Below, piece after piece: positions 1 through 7,870 of a stretch of 64,000 nucleotides of DNA. The translations under genes were made by a program, and so were the position numbers. The stretch is from DATGFB01 sp032160545. GTDB taxonomy: Bacteria > Actinomycetota > Actinomycetes > Mycobacteriales > Jatrophihabitantaceae. Below the pieces are notes generated by a model that did no database searches, was not told where the DNA came from, and saw nothing but the letters and a program-made list of their open reading frames with translations. The stretch's first letter is position 1. Each line of letters begins with the position of its first letter. The stretch spans positions 1 through 64,000 of the forward strand of contig JAVHVN010000064.1 of NCBI GenBank assembly GCA_032160545.1, read 5' to 3'.

Positions 1-418
1 TCCGGTCGCGCGCCATGATGTCGACCGGCCCGATCGGCGTGGGGTACTCGCGCCGGACGAGACGGTAGCCGTCGCCGAGGGTGTGGATGTGTTCGGCCAG
101 CAGCTTCTGCAGGTGCGCCTCGACACCGTCCTTCACGAGACCCGGGTCGGCCCCCAGATCGTGGGCCGAGTCGTGCTCGATCGCCTCGATGGTGATGACG
201 AGCTGCTCACCGGTCTTGTTCGTCACCGTCCAGCTGCCGTGGGCCTCGGTCAGGCTGCACGGCGGGCTCATCCAGTTCAGCGGCTTGTACGAGCCGCCGT
301 CGGAATGGACGAGCACCGACCCGTCGGCCTTGACCATGAGCAGCCTGGTCGCGAGGGGCAGATGCGCCGTGAGGCGTCCGACGTAGTCCACGCTGCAGCG
401 GGCGATGACGAGACGCAC
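1..418 (-). CDS. nucS: Endonuclease NucS, N-terminal part (gene runs off the window)
   Basis: NucS is the mismatch-specific endonuclease that replaces MutS/MutL in actinobacteria: it cuts both strands at mismatched DNA together with the beta clamp. The visible 139 codons start RLVIARCSVDYVGRL and continue with YKPLNWMSPP, EHDSAHDLG and DPGLVKDGVEAHLQ, which closely match my memory of mycobacterial NucS. This is the N-terminal DNA-binding domain; the C-terminal nuclease domain lies before base 1. I chose the GTG at 418 because it puts the RLVIA segment at the same place as in mycobacteria. It is transcribed divergently from the aldo/keto reductase. In mycobacteria nucS also lies a few genes from murA and the atp operon. 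Confidence 0.93.
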   Translation of the reverse strand, partial: MRLVIARCSVDYVGRLTAHLPLATRLLMVKADGSVLVHSDGGSYKPLNWMSPPCSLTEAHGSWTVTNKTGEQLVITIEAIEHDSAHDLGADPGLVKDGVEAHLQKLLAEHIHTLGDGYRLVRREYPTPIGPVDIMARDR

Positions 419-495
419 AGCTCGCCAGGCTACCGGGCAGGATGAGAGGTGGGCACCGCGAAACCACGCGGCTGCCGATCCGAGAGGTCGCACTC

Positions 496-1320
496 ATGTC
501 CGATCAACCCACGGTCAGACTCAACACGGGCGCGGGGATGCCGCAGCTCGGCTTCGGCGTGTTCAAGGTGCCGAACTCCGAGACAGCGGCCGCCGTTCGG
601 AGCGCGCTCGAGGTCGGCTACCGCTCGATCGACACGGCCGCCATGTACGGCAACGAGGAGGGCGTCGGCCGGGCGATCCGCGAGAGCGGCCTGCCGCGCA
701 ACGACGTCTTCGTGACGACCAAGCTGAACAACGACGCGCATGGCAAGGAGAACGCTCTGCGCGCCTTCGAGCAGAGCCGGCGCCACCTCGGCTTCGACTA
801 CGTCGACCTGTACCTGATCCACTGGCCGCTGCCCAGGCGCGACCTCTACGTCGAGACGTGGCAGGCGCTCGAGACTCTCTACCGGGAGGGCGTCGCACGG
901 GCGATCGGTGTCTCCAACTTCCACGTCCCGCACCTGCGACGGCTGCTGGACGAGAGCGGCGTGGTGCCCGCGGTGAACCAGATCGAGCTGCACCCGTACC
1001 TCGTGCAGACCGAGCTGCGCCAATTCCACGCCAAGCAGGGCATCCACACCGAGGCGTGGTCACCCCTCGCCAGGGGCCGCGAGCTGTTGACCGACCCGGT
1101 CATCACCATCCTCGCCGAGAAGTACGGCAAGACGCCGGCTCAGATCGTCATTCGATGGCACCTGCAGATCGGCAACATCGTCATTCCGAAGTCGGTCACA
1201 CCCGCGCGGATCGCGGAGAACTTCGACGTGTTCGACTTCGAACTCGACGACGACGATCTCGACGGCATCACCGAGCTGGACCGTGGCAGGCGCACCGGGC
1301 CGAACCCCGACGACGGTTGA
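496..1320 (+). CDS. Aldo/keto reductase (2,5-diketo-D-gluconate reductase type)
   Basis: A 274-residue NADPH-dependent aldo/keto reductase, cytosolic, of the small (about 275 aa) bacterial class that reduces aldehydes and ketones such as 2,5-diketo-gluconate or methylglyoxal. The catalytic tetrad is visible: Asp46, Tyr51 (AAMYGNEEG), Lys76 (TTKLNND) and His109 (LIHWPLP). GVSNFHVPHL, near residue 140, and the late KSVTPARI cofactor segment also fit. I start at the ATG at 496, which has GAGAGG about 8 bases upstream, rather than at the in-frame ATG at 442, which would add 18 unconserved residues. The physiological substrate cannot be told from sequence. Confidence 0.9.
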   Translation: MSDQPTVRLNTGAGMPQLGFGVFKVPNSETAAAVRSALEVGYRSIDTAAMYGNEEGVGRAIRESGLPRNDVFVTTKLNNDAHGKENALRAFEQSRRHLGFDYVDLYLIHWPLPRRDLYVETWQALETLYREGVARAIGVSNFHVPHLRRLLDESGVVPAVNQIELHPYLVQTELRQFHAKQGIHTEAWSPLARGRELLTDPVITILAEKYGKTPAQIVIRWHLQIGNIVIPKSVTPARIAENFDVFDFELDDDDLDGITELDRGRRTGPNPDDG

Positions 1321-1336
1321 GCCGCCGGGCGCGCCG

Positions 1337-3346
1337 TCAGGACCGGGCTTCCTCGATCGCGTCGACGATCTCGCTGAGCACGCCGGTGATCTCGAAATCC
1401 TTCGGGGTGAACACCCGGGCCACGCCCTGGGCGCGCAGGGTCGCGGCGTCGGCCTCGGGAATGATTCCGCCGACGACCACCGGCACGTCGTCGAGCCCGG
1501 CCTCGCGCAACCCGTCCACCACGTCGGGGACGACCGACAGGTGCGAGCCGGACAGGATCGACAGCCCGACGACGTCGACATCCTCCTCGACCGCGGCGTT
1601 GACGATCTGGGCGGGCGTGAGCCGGATGCCCGAGTAGACGACCTCGAAACCGGCATCGCGGGCGCGCACCGCGATCTGCTCAGCACCGTTCGAGTGCCCG
1701 TCCAGCCCGGGCTTGCCGACGAGCAGCTTCAGCGGCCGGCCCAGCTCGGCGCCGAGGGCGCGGACGCGTTCCTGGACGGCGCCGAGGCCGCCCTCGTGGC
1801 CGCCGCCGCTGGCGCTCGCGACGCCGGTCGGCGGGCGGTACTCGCCGAACACCTCGCGCAGTACCCCGGACCACTCGCCGACGGTGACGCGGGCCCGGGC
1901 GCACGCGAGCGAGGCCTGCATGAGGTTCTCGTCGGTCTTCGCTGCGTCACGCAAGCGTGTCAGCGCCTCGTCGACGGCATGCGCGTCGCGGCCGGACCGC
2001 CATTCCCAGATCGCGCGCTTGGCGGACTCCTCGACAGCCGGGTCGACGGTCAGGATGCCGCCGTCCGTGCCGCCGACCAGCGGATTCGGCTCGGACTCGG
2101 TGTACTTGTTGACGCCGACGACGACGTCCTCGCCGGACTCGATGCGCCGACGCCGCAGCGCGAGCGACGAGACCAGAGCGGACTTCATGTAGCCCGACTC
2201 GACGGCGGCCACCGCGCCGCCCATCTCGAGCACCCGCTCGATCTCGGCGTGTGCGCCCCCCTTGATCTCGGCGACCTTGGCTTCGACCACCGGTGATCCG
2301 GTGAAGAGGTCGTCGTACTCGAGCAGATCGGACTCGTACGCGAGTACCTGCTGCATGCGCAGCGACCACTGCTGATCCCAGGCGCGGGGCAGGCCGAGGG
2401 CCTCGTTCCACGCCGGAAGCTGGACCGCCCGCGCTCGCGAGTCCCTCGACATCGTCACGGCGAGCATCTCGAGCAGGATGCGGTAGACGTTGTTCTCCGG
2501 CTGCGCCTCGGTGAGTCCGAGCGAGTTGACCTGCACGCCGTAGCGGAACCGGCGGTGCTTCGGGTCCCCTACGCCGTAGCGCTCCTGGGTGATCTCGTCC
2601 CACAGCTGCCCGAACGCGCGAAGCTTGCACATCTCCTCGACGAACCGCACGCCCGCATTGACGAAGAACGAGATGCGCGCGACGACCTCGCCGAACTGCT
2701 CCTGCGGCACCTGCCCCGAGTCACGGACCGCATCGAGCACCGCGATCGCCGTGCACAGGGCGAACGCGACCTCTTGGACGGGCGTCGCGCCGGCCTCCTG
2801 CAGGTGGTAGCTGCAGACGTTGATCGGGTTCCACTTCGGGACGTTCGCAACGGTGTACGCGATCATGTCGGTGATCAGCCGCAGCGACGGCGCCGGCGGG
2901 AACACGTACGTTCCCCGCGACAGATACTCCTTGATGATGTCGTTCTGCGTGGTGCCGGAGAGCTGCTTGCGCATCTCGGCAGGGTCGATACCGGCTGCCT
3001 CGGCGTGCTCGTCGCTGACGGTCAGGTACAACGCGAGCAGGTACATCGCCGGTGCGTTGATCGTCATCGACGTGTTCATCTTGTCGAGCGGGATGCCGTC
3101 GAAGAGCTGGCGCAGATCGCCCACGTGCGAGATCGGAACGCCCACCTTGCCGACCTCACCACGAGCCAGCTCGGCGTCGGGGTCGTACCCGGTCTGGGTC
3201 GGCAGGTCGAATGCGACCGACAGCCCGGTCTGACCCTTGCCGAGGTTGCGCCGATACAGCGCGTTGGACTCGGCGGCCGATGAGTGGCCCGCGTATGTGC
3301 GCATCAGCCAGGGCTTGTCACGACTGTCGTCCGTAGGGAACGGCAT
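1337..3346 (-). CDS. ecm: Ethylmalonyl-CoA mutase (MeaA-type B12-dependent mutase)
   Basis: A 669-residue single-chain adenosylcobalamin mutase. The family converts (2R)-ethylmalonyl-CoA to (2S)-methylsuccinyl-CoA in the ethylmalonyl-CoA pathway for acetyl-CoA assimilation. In streptomycetes the same protein is called MeaA. The N-terminal TIM-barrel domain carries RTYAGHS, GQTGLSVAFDLPTQTGYD, SMTINAPA, SGTTQNDI and NVCSYHLQEAGATPVQE. The C-terminal cobalamin domain, about residues 539-669, has the base-off His motif DGHSNG (Asp549-His551-Gly554) and the SILSGSH segment. A strong GGAGGTG sits 5 bases before the ATG. Other MeaA partners (crotonyl-CoA carboxylase/reductase, Mcd) are not in the window. 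Methylmalonyl-CoA mutase is the main alternative, but the sequence matches the ecm subfamily much better. Confidence 0.88.
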   Translation of the reverse strand: MPFPTDDSRDKPWLMRTYAGHSSAAESNALYRRNLGKGQTGLSVAFDLPTQTGYDPDAELARGEVGKVGVPISHVGDLRQLFDGIPLDKMNTSMTINAPAMYLLALYLTVSDEHAEAAGIDPAEMRKQLSGTTQNDIIKEYLSRGTYVFPPAPSLRLITDMIAYTVANVPKWNPINVCSYHLQEAGATPVQEVAFALCTAIAVLDAVRDSGQVPQEQFGEVVARISFFVNAGVRFVEEMCKLRAFGQLWDEITQERYGVGDPKHRRFRYGVQVNSLGLTEAQPENNVYRILLEMLAVTMSRDSRARAVQLPAWNEALGLPRAWDQQWSLRMQQVLAYESDLLEYDDLFTGSPVVEAKVAEIKGGAHAEIERVLEMGGAVAAVESGYMKSALVSSLALRRRRIESGEDVVVGVNKYTESEPNPLVGGTDGGILTVDPAVEESAKRAIWEWRSGRDAHAVDEALTRLRDAAKTDENLMQASLACARARVTVGEWSGVLREVFGEYRPPTGVASASGGGHEGGLGAVQERVRALGAELGRPLKLLVGKPGLDGHSNGAEQIAVRARDAGFEVVYSGIRLTPAQIVNAAVEEDVDVVGLSILSGSHLSVVPDVVDGLREAGLDDVPVVVGGIIPEADAATLRAQGVARVFTPKDFEITGVLSEIVDAIEEARS

Positions 3347-3450
3347 GGTGCACCTCCAGGCAACCCACCGAGTCTATTTGAGCAGGATCGCCGCAGCAGG
3401 CCGAAACCGGCGGCAGTGTGGCGGAGTTCGCAGCCGCCCGCCCCCGCCCG

Positions 3451-4680
3451 TCAGGCAGGTCGGACCGGGCAGCGATCGGTGGCGACGGCCGTCCTGCTCA
3501 CGACCCGGCCGCCGCGGATCACCACCCGATCGGTCTGCGGATCTGCCAACGCCCCGCGAATGTCGGATGCCCGGATCGCCAGCAGGTCGGCGGGGTCCCC
3601 CGGTAGCAGCTGCACCGCCGGCAACCCCATCGCGATCCGGGCGTCGGCCGACACCGCCTGGTAGGCACGCTCGGGCGACAGGTGGGCGCCCCACACCAGC
3701 AGCGCGGCTGTGACCAGCGGATCGCCGCCTCCGAGCGGGTTGAAGGCGTCCTGGATGTTGTCACCGCCGGCGGCGACGACCACCCCGGCCGCGTGCAGCG
3801 CACTGATCGCCGTCAGGCCACGCGGAACCGGAGTCGGATGACTGCGCCCCTGCAGGTACAGGTTGGTGGCCGGGCACGTCACCACGCTGACACTGGCTGT
3901 CGCAAGGTCGGCGGCCACCTCCGCGACGACCTCTTCCGGCTGCACCCCGAGGCTCACGCAGTGGCTTGCGGTGACCGCCGCCGTCATCTCGGCCGCGGCA
4001 AGCTGTGCGGGCAGCCGCGCCAGCGTCAGGACCGACGAGTCGAGCGTCTCGTCGATATGCAGGTCCAGGGGCACGGCGTGGTCGCGGGCCACGTCCAGAA
4101 GCAGTGCCACGGCCGCATCCGGGTCCGGATCGCGGTAGGGCGCGCCGCCGACCAAGTCCGCCCCGGTGACAAGCGCGTCGCGCAGTGCCGCAACATTGCC
4201 GACTGCCTCTGACGAGCCACACACCGGGGTGTTCACCATCGCGACGATCTGCAGCGTGACGACGTCGACCAGCTCGGCGCGCAGCTCGACCATCACCTTC
4301 ACAAACGTGGCGCCGGTGCGTTCGCCGACGTCGACATGGGTCCGTATCGCGGTCACACCGCGATCGACCATCTGCAGGGCCGCGCGGCGCGCGCGCTCGA
4401 GAACCTCGCCGGGCTCGGCATGTTCCCGGTAGCTCTGCCAGCTGGCAACGGCAGTCGAAAGGTCTCCGGCCGCAGGCGTCGTCAGCTGGGCTGTCAGCGC
4501 CTTCTCCAGATGGGTGTGCGGCTCGACAGGTGCCGGCAACAGGAGATACCCGGAAAGCTCCAGGCCGCCCCGAGCGCCGCTGTGCCCCTCGACGGCGTCG
4601 ATCACTCCGTCTCGAACGACGACATCGACGGTCGCACCGGTTGCGAGCCGGACGCCGCTCAGGGTCAACGAAGCGGGCAC
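3451..4680 (-). CDS. Cytosine deaminase-like metal-dependent amidohydrolase
   Basis: A 409-residue amidohydrolase-superfamily enzyme, similar to CodA-type cytosine deaminases and related cyclic-amide hydrolases. Metal and catalytic motifs are in the expected order: HTH in VEPHTHLEKAL, HID in LDLHIDETLD, the His in TASHCVSLG, and the Asp in AAGGDNIQDAFNPLG. The tail has the usual PADLLAI and VVIRGGRVV segments that complete the small beta domain. The start is uncertain. I use the GTG at 4680, which gives the normal family N-terminus (SLTLSGVRL). An upstream GTG at 4755 is possible, and anything further collides with the divergent gene at 4784. Substrate not known. Confidence 0.82.
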   Translation of the reverse strand: MPASLTLSGVRLATGATVDVVVRDGVIDAVEGHSGARGGLELSGYLLLPAPVEPHTHLEKALTAQLTTPAAGDLSTAVASWQSYREHAEPGEVLERARRAALQMVDRGVTAIRTHVDVGERTGATFVKVMVELRAELVDVVTLQIVAMVNTPVCGSSEAVGNVAALRDALVTGADLVGGAPYRDPDPDAAVALLLDVARDHAVPLDLHIDETLDSSVLTLARLPAQLAAAEMTAAVTASHCVSLGVQPEEVVAEVAADLATASVSVVTCPATNLYLQGRSHPTPVPRGLTAISALHAAGVVVAAGGDNIQDAFNPLGGGDPLVTAALLVWGAHLSPERAYQAVSADARIAMGLPAVQLLPGDPADLLAIRASDIRGALADPQTDRVVIRGGRVVSRTAVATDRCPVRPA

Positions 4681-4783
4681 AGGGAGTTTCCGATCTTGAC
4701 GAGGTGCCGAGGACTGTATCGCCGAGGCAGCCGTTAGCAGGGGATCAGCCGGCACGGACGGATGAGCGGCGCATGATGGACGC

Positions 4784-5089
4784 GTGGGCGCGTCCATCCC
4801 CGAGACGATCACGGTGCTGATCGCCCTGGCGGTGCTCGTACTGGTGATGCGCTGGGTGTTCGGCGCCAAACGGGGCGTCCGCCGGCCGCCGATCGACGCG
4901 GCCCGGTCCGAGGAACTGGGTCTGCTCGCAGTCGTGGCAACCGCCTTGTCGCGCGACGGCGCCGAGCGAACGAGTGCCCTGCTCGGTGACGCCGGCATCC
5001 GCTCGTCCATGTCTCGCCGCCGTGACGGCAATTACGACGTCCTGGTCTTCGCCGGCGACCTGCCGCAGGCGCGCCAATTGCTGGCCTGA
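4784..5089 (+). CDS. Small single-pass membrane protein, unknown function
   Basis: A 101-residue protein starting at GTG. One hydrophobic helix lies at about residues 8-24 (ITVLIALAVLVLVMRWVF), followed by a basic patch (AKRGVRRPP) and a soluble C-terminal half of about 65 residues with a compact alpha/beta look ending VLVFAGDLPQARQLLA. The orientation would put the C-terminal part in the cytoplasm. I do not recognise a named family with certainty; the C-terminal half resembles small DUF2007-like regulatory domains. It is divergent from the amidohydrolase and convergent with murA, from which it is separated by a short hairpin. Confidence 0.7.
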   Translation: MGASIPETITVLIALAVLVLVMRWVFGAKRGVRRPPIDAARSEELGLLAVVATALSRDGAERTSALLGDAGIRSSMSRRRDGNYDVLVFAGDLPQARQLLA

Positions 5090-5090
5090 A

Positions 5091-5115
5091 CGGCGACGCT
5101 TCGCGCTAAGCGCCG
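5091..5115. terminator. Hairpin between convergent genes (small membrane protein / murA)
   Basis: CGGCGACGCTT at 5091-5101 pairs with AAGCGCCG at 5108-5115, with a two-base bulge, around a 6-base loop. It overlaps the murA stop region and lies just after the stop of the plus-strand gene, so it could end transcription from both sides. There is no T tract, which is common in actinobacteria. Confidence 0.4.
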
Positions 5116-6392
5116 AAGGTCTGCGACTCGGTGCGGATCACGTCGGCGCCCAGCGCGCGCAGTTGTTCCTCGAAGCGGACGTAACCCCGATCGATGTGGT
5201 GGACCTCGGCGACCTCGGTCACGCCTTCGGCGACCAGCCCGGCGATGACGAGACCGACGCCGGCCCGGATGTCCGTTGCCCGCACCGGCGCACCCGAGAG
5301 CCGCTCCTTGCCACGGATGACCGCGTGGTGCCCGTCGGTCCGGACGTCGGCGCCCATCCGGGCGATCTCGTCGCAGAACATGAACCGAGCCTCGAAGAGG
5401 TTCTCGGTGATCATTGCCGTGCCGTCGGCGACCGACAGCAACGCGATCGCCTGGGGCTGCAGGTCCGTTGCCAGGCCCGGATAGGGCAAGGTCACCACGT
5501 CGAAGCTGCGCGGCCGCTCGGTCATCGCGACCCGGAAGCCGTCGTGACGCACGTCGATGTCGGCGCCCGCGTGGGCGAGCTTGTCGAGGGCGATACGCAG
5601 GTGCTCGGCGTCGGCTCCGAGGACCGTGATGTCGCCGCGCGTCGCCACCGCGGCCATCGCCCACGTGCCGGCGACGATCCGGTCCGGTACCGCGTCATGC
5701 GATGCCGGGTGCAGGGCGTCCACGCCGGTGATGGCGATCGTCGAGGTGCCGATGCCCTCGATGTCGGCTCCCATGGCCACCAACATGCGGCACAGGTCGA
5801 CGATCTCGGGCTCGCGGGCGGCGTTGTCGATGACCGTCGTCCCCTTTGCCAGCGTGGCCGCGGTCAGGATGTTCTCGGTGGCGCCCACGCTCGGGAAGTC
5901 CAGCCAGATCGACGCCCCTTGCAGTGACGGCGCCTCGGCGACGACGTAGCCGTGCTCGACCCTGACCTCGGCGCCCATGCGTGACAGCCCCGCGAAATGC
6001 ATGTCGAGCGGCCGCGAGCCGATGGCGTCGCCACCGGGCAGCGCGACCTTGGCCCGGCCGGTCCTCGCGAGCAGCGGACCGAGGACACAGATCGAGCCGC
6101 GGATCTTTCGGACCAGCTCGTACGGCGCCTCCCAGGCCGGCTCCTCCGGGACGTCGATGCGCACGCGGTCGCTCGCGCCATCGGCCGTCTCGGTCTCGGT
6201 GACCGAGCAGCCGAGACGTCCGAGCAGCTCGTGCATGATCGTGACGTCGGAGATGGCGGGCAGATTGCCGATCGTCGATTCGCCTGGCGCCAGCAGCGCG
6301 GCCGCCATCAGCTTCAGGACGCTGTTCTTCGCACCGACCACCCGGACATCGCCGGCCAGCCGGGCGCCACCGGTCACTCGCAACACCTGCAC
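5106..6392 (-). CDS. murA: UDP-N-acetylglucosamine 1-carboxyvinyltransferase MurA
   Basis: A 428-residue cytosolic enzyme that transfers enolpyruvate from PEP to UDP-GlcNAc, the first committed step of peptidoglycan synthesis. Family motifs include VGAKNSVLKLMAA, DVTIMHELL, ENLFEARFMFCDE and the central FPSVGATENILTAA. The catalytic loop reads LPGGDAIGSRPLD, so residue 122 is Asp where most bacteria have the Cys that fosfomycin alkylates. The same Cys-to-Asp change is known in mycobacterial MurA and makes it intrinsically fosfomycin resistant. The start is GTG at 6392. It is divergent from the adenosyltransferase at 6441, with only 48 bases between the start codons. Confidence 0.96.
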   Translation of the reverse strand: MQVLRVTGGARLAGDVRVVGAKNSVLKLMAAALLAPGESTIGNLPAISDVTIMHELLGRLGCSVTETETADGASDRVRIDVPEEPAWEAPYELVRKIRGSICVLGPLLARTGRAKVALPGGDAIGSRPLDMHFAGLSRMGAEVRVEHGYVVAEAPSLQGASIWLDFPSVGATENILTAATLAKGTTVIDNAAREPEIVDLCRMLVAMGADIEGIGTSTIAITGVDALHPASHDAVPDRIVAGTWAMAAVATRGDITVLGADAEHLRIALDKLAHAGADIDVRHDGFRVAMTERPRSFDVVTLPYPGLATDLQPQAIALLSVADGTAMITENLFEARFMFCDEIARMGADVRTDGHHAVIRGKERLSGAPVRATDIRAGVGLVIAGLVAEGVTEVAEVHHIDRGYVRFEEQLRALGADVIRTESQTFGA

Positions 6393-6440
6393 CGAACCAG
6401 GCTAACCGTCCGTCTCGTCGCGGCAGTTAGGGTCACCCAC

Positions 6441-7013
6441 ATGGCCGTGCACCTGACGCGCATTTACACCAAGACCGGCGACGACGGCACGACGGCTCTG
6501 GGTGACATGTCACGGGTGCGCAAGACCGACGCCCGTGTGGGCGCGTACGCGGAGTGTGACGAGACCAACGCGGCGATCGGAGCGGCCCTCGCGCTGGGGC
6601 AGCTTGCCGATGACGTCGCGGCTGTCCTCGTGCAGGTGCAGAACGATCTGTTCGACCTCGGTGCGGACCTGTGCACGCCGGTGGTGCCGGCCCCGCAGTA
6701 CCCGCCGCTGCGCGTCACCGCCGAGTACGTCTCCCGGCTCGAGGCCTGGTGCGACGAGTTCAACGAGCGACTGCCGAAGCTCGACAGCTTCATCCTGCCG
6801 GGTGGCACACCGGGTGCTGCCCTGCTGCACCAGGCCCGAACGATCGCGCGGCGCGCCGAACGCAGCGCGTGGGCGCTCTACGAAGCCGACCCCGAGCGGA
6901 CGAACCGGGAGGCGCTGCTCTACCTCAACCGGCTGTCTGACCTGCTGTTCATCCTGGCCCGGGTCGCGAACCCCGGCGGCGACGTCCTGTGGAAGCCCGG
7001 CGGCGACCGCTGA
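6441..7013 (+). CDS. Cob(I)alamin adenosyltransferase, PduO type
   Basis: A 190-residue trimeric cytosolic enzyme that transfers the adenosyl group of ATP to cob(I)alamin, making coenzyme B12. The N-terminal ATP loop (RIYTKTGDDGTTALG), the VGAYAECDETNA helix, and the RRAERSAWAL and NRLSDLLFILAR segments are diagnostic of the PduO family. I chose the ATG at 6441, in keeping with the usual family N-terminus. It sits 3 kb from the B12-dependent ecm, whose cofactor it would supply. The adjacent murA and DUF2550 neighbours match the mycobacterial order. Confidence 0.93.
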   Translation: MAVHLTRIYTKTGDDGTTALGDMSRVRKTDARVGAYAECDETNAAIGAALALGQLADDVAAVLVQVQNDLFDLGADLCTPVVPAPQYPPLRVTAEYVSRLEAWCDEFNERLPKLDSFILPGGTPGAALLHQARTIARRAERSAWALYEADPERTNREALLYLNRLSDLLFILARVANPGGDVLWKPGGDR

Positions 7014-7045
7014 GCCCACTCAGCCCGCCTGGCGATCGGGCTCAG
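7010..7045. terminator. Bidirectional terminator-like hairpin
   Basis: CTGAGCCC at 7010-7017 pairs perfectly with GGGCTCAG at 7038-7045. The arms overlap the stop codons of the two convergent genes (adenosyltransferase and DUF2550). An alternative inner pairing AGCCCG/CGGGCT also exists. There is no T tract. Confidence 0.5.
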
Positions 7046-7449
7046 GAACGTGGGGCCGAGGCCTCGAGCCACGAGACGAAGCCGGTGAAGCCGCCCTCAC
7101 CGAACGCCATGATCGCGACAGCGTCGCCGTAGCGGCACTCGACCACGACCGCGGACGACGGAAGGGCATTGTGCTCGGCCGGCGTGGGCGGCCGGTGGCC
7201 GACGACGGTCAGCTGGTTGCGAGCCAGCACCTTGCTCGGCCGGGTGCCGATACCGAGCGCGCGGTACCACCGGAACTCGCCGCCGGCATAGCGCGCGATG
7301 CCGTACACCCAGCGCTCGTTGCGTACGCGAAACGCGACTGGTTGGCCGCCGGCGACGCGCAGCATGTAGTGCTGCCGGGCGAGGACCGCGATGAACAGGA
7401 CGAGGACGACAACCGCCGCACACGCCGCGATCAGATCGACAACGTGCAC
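7042..7449 (-). CDS. DUF2550 family membrane-anchored protein
   Basis: A 135-residue protein with one N-terminal membrane helix (about residues 4-22), followed by a cytoplasmic DUF2550 domain containing QPVAFRVRNERWVYGIARY and LVVVG-like strands. The family is found almost only in actinobacteria, next to atpC, as in the equivalent mycobacterial gene. It starts at GTG 7449, 26 bases after the atpC stop, so it is probably the last gene of the atp operon. Function unknown; the constant linkage suggests a role near the ATP synthase or membrane energetics, which is inference. Confidence 0.85.
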   Translation of the reverse strand: MHVVDLIAACAAVVVLVLFIAVLARQHYMLRVAGGQPVAFRVRNERWVYGIARYAGGEFRWYRALGIGTRPSKVLARNQLTVVGHRPPTPAEHNALPSSAVVVECRYGDAVAIMAFGEGGFTGFVSWLEASAPRS

Positions 7450-7475
7450 GGCTGTCCTTCGCTACCCGCGCCGGA

Positions 7476-7859
7476 TCAAACCGATTCGCCGGCGGCGCGG
7501 AGACGGGCGAGCGCGCGGTTGCGCGCCTCTTCGGCTCCTGGTCCGTCGTCCTGCTGCGCCCGCTCGAGTGCGGCACGCGCGCGAGCGGTGTCGATGTCCT
7601 CGGCGGGCTCCGCCATCTCGGCGAGTACCGAGACGCTCTCGCCGACCGACAGGAATCCGCCGTGTACCGCCACCCGCAACTCGGATTCGTTGGCCCGGTC
7701 GATGCGCACCACCCAGCCCGGCTCGAGTGCCGCAAGCAACGGTGCGTGTCCGGGCAGGATGCCGATCTCGCCCGCGGCCGTGCGCGCGTAGACGGCGGTG
7801 GCCTCCCCCGACCACAACGCCCGCTCGACCGAGACGAGCTCAACCTGCATGGTTGCCAT
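7476..7859 (-). CDS. atpC: F1Fo ATP synthase epsilon subunit
   Basis: A 127-residue central-stalk subunit that couples and inhibits the F1 motor. The beta-sandwich domain (MQVELVSVERALWSG, GEIGILPGHAPLLAAL, VAVHGGFLSV) is complete, followed by the two-helix C-terminal part from about residue 88. I use the ATG at 7859. A second ATG three codons on could also be used, and the longer reading from 7925 adds only arginine-rich residues overlapping atpD. It lies 11 bases after atpD in the operon. Confidence 0.96.
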   Translation of the reverse strand: MATMQVELVSVERALWSGEATAVYARTAAGEIGILPGHAPLLAALEPGWVVRIDRANESELRVAVHGGFLSVGESVSVLAEMAEPAEDIDTARARAALERAQQDDGPGAEEARNRALARLRAAGESV

Positions 7860-7870
7860 GAGCTTCGACC

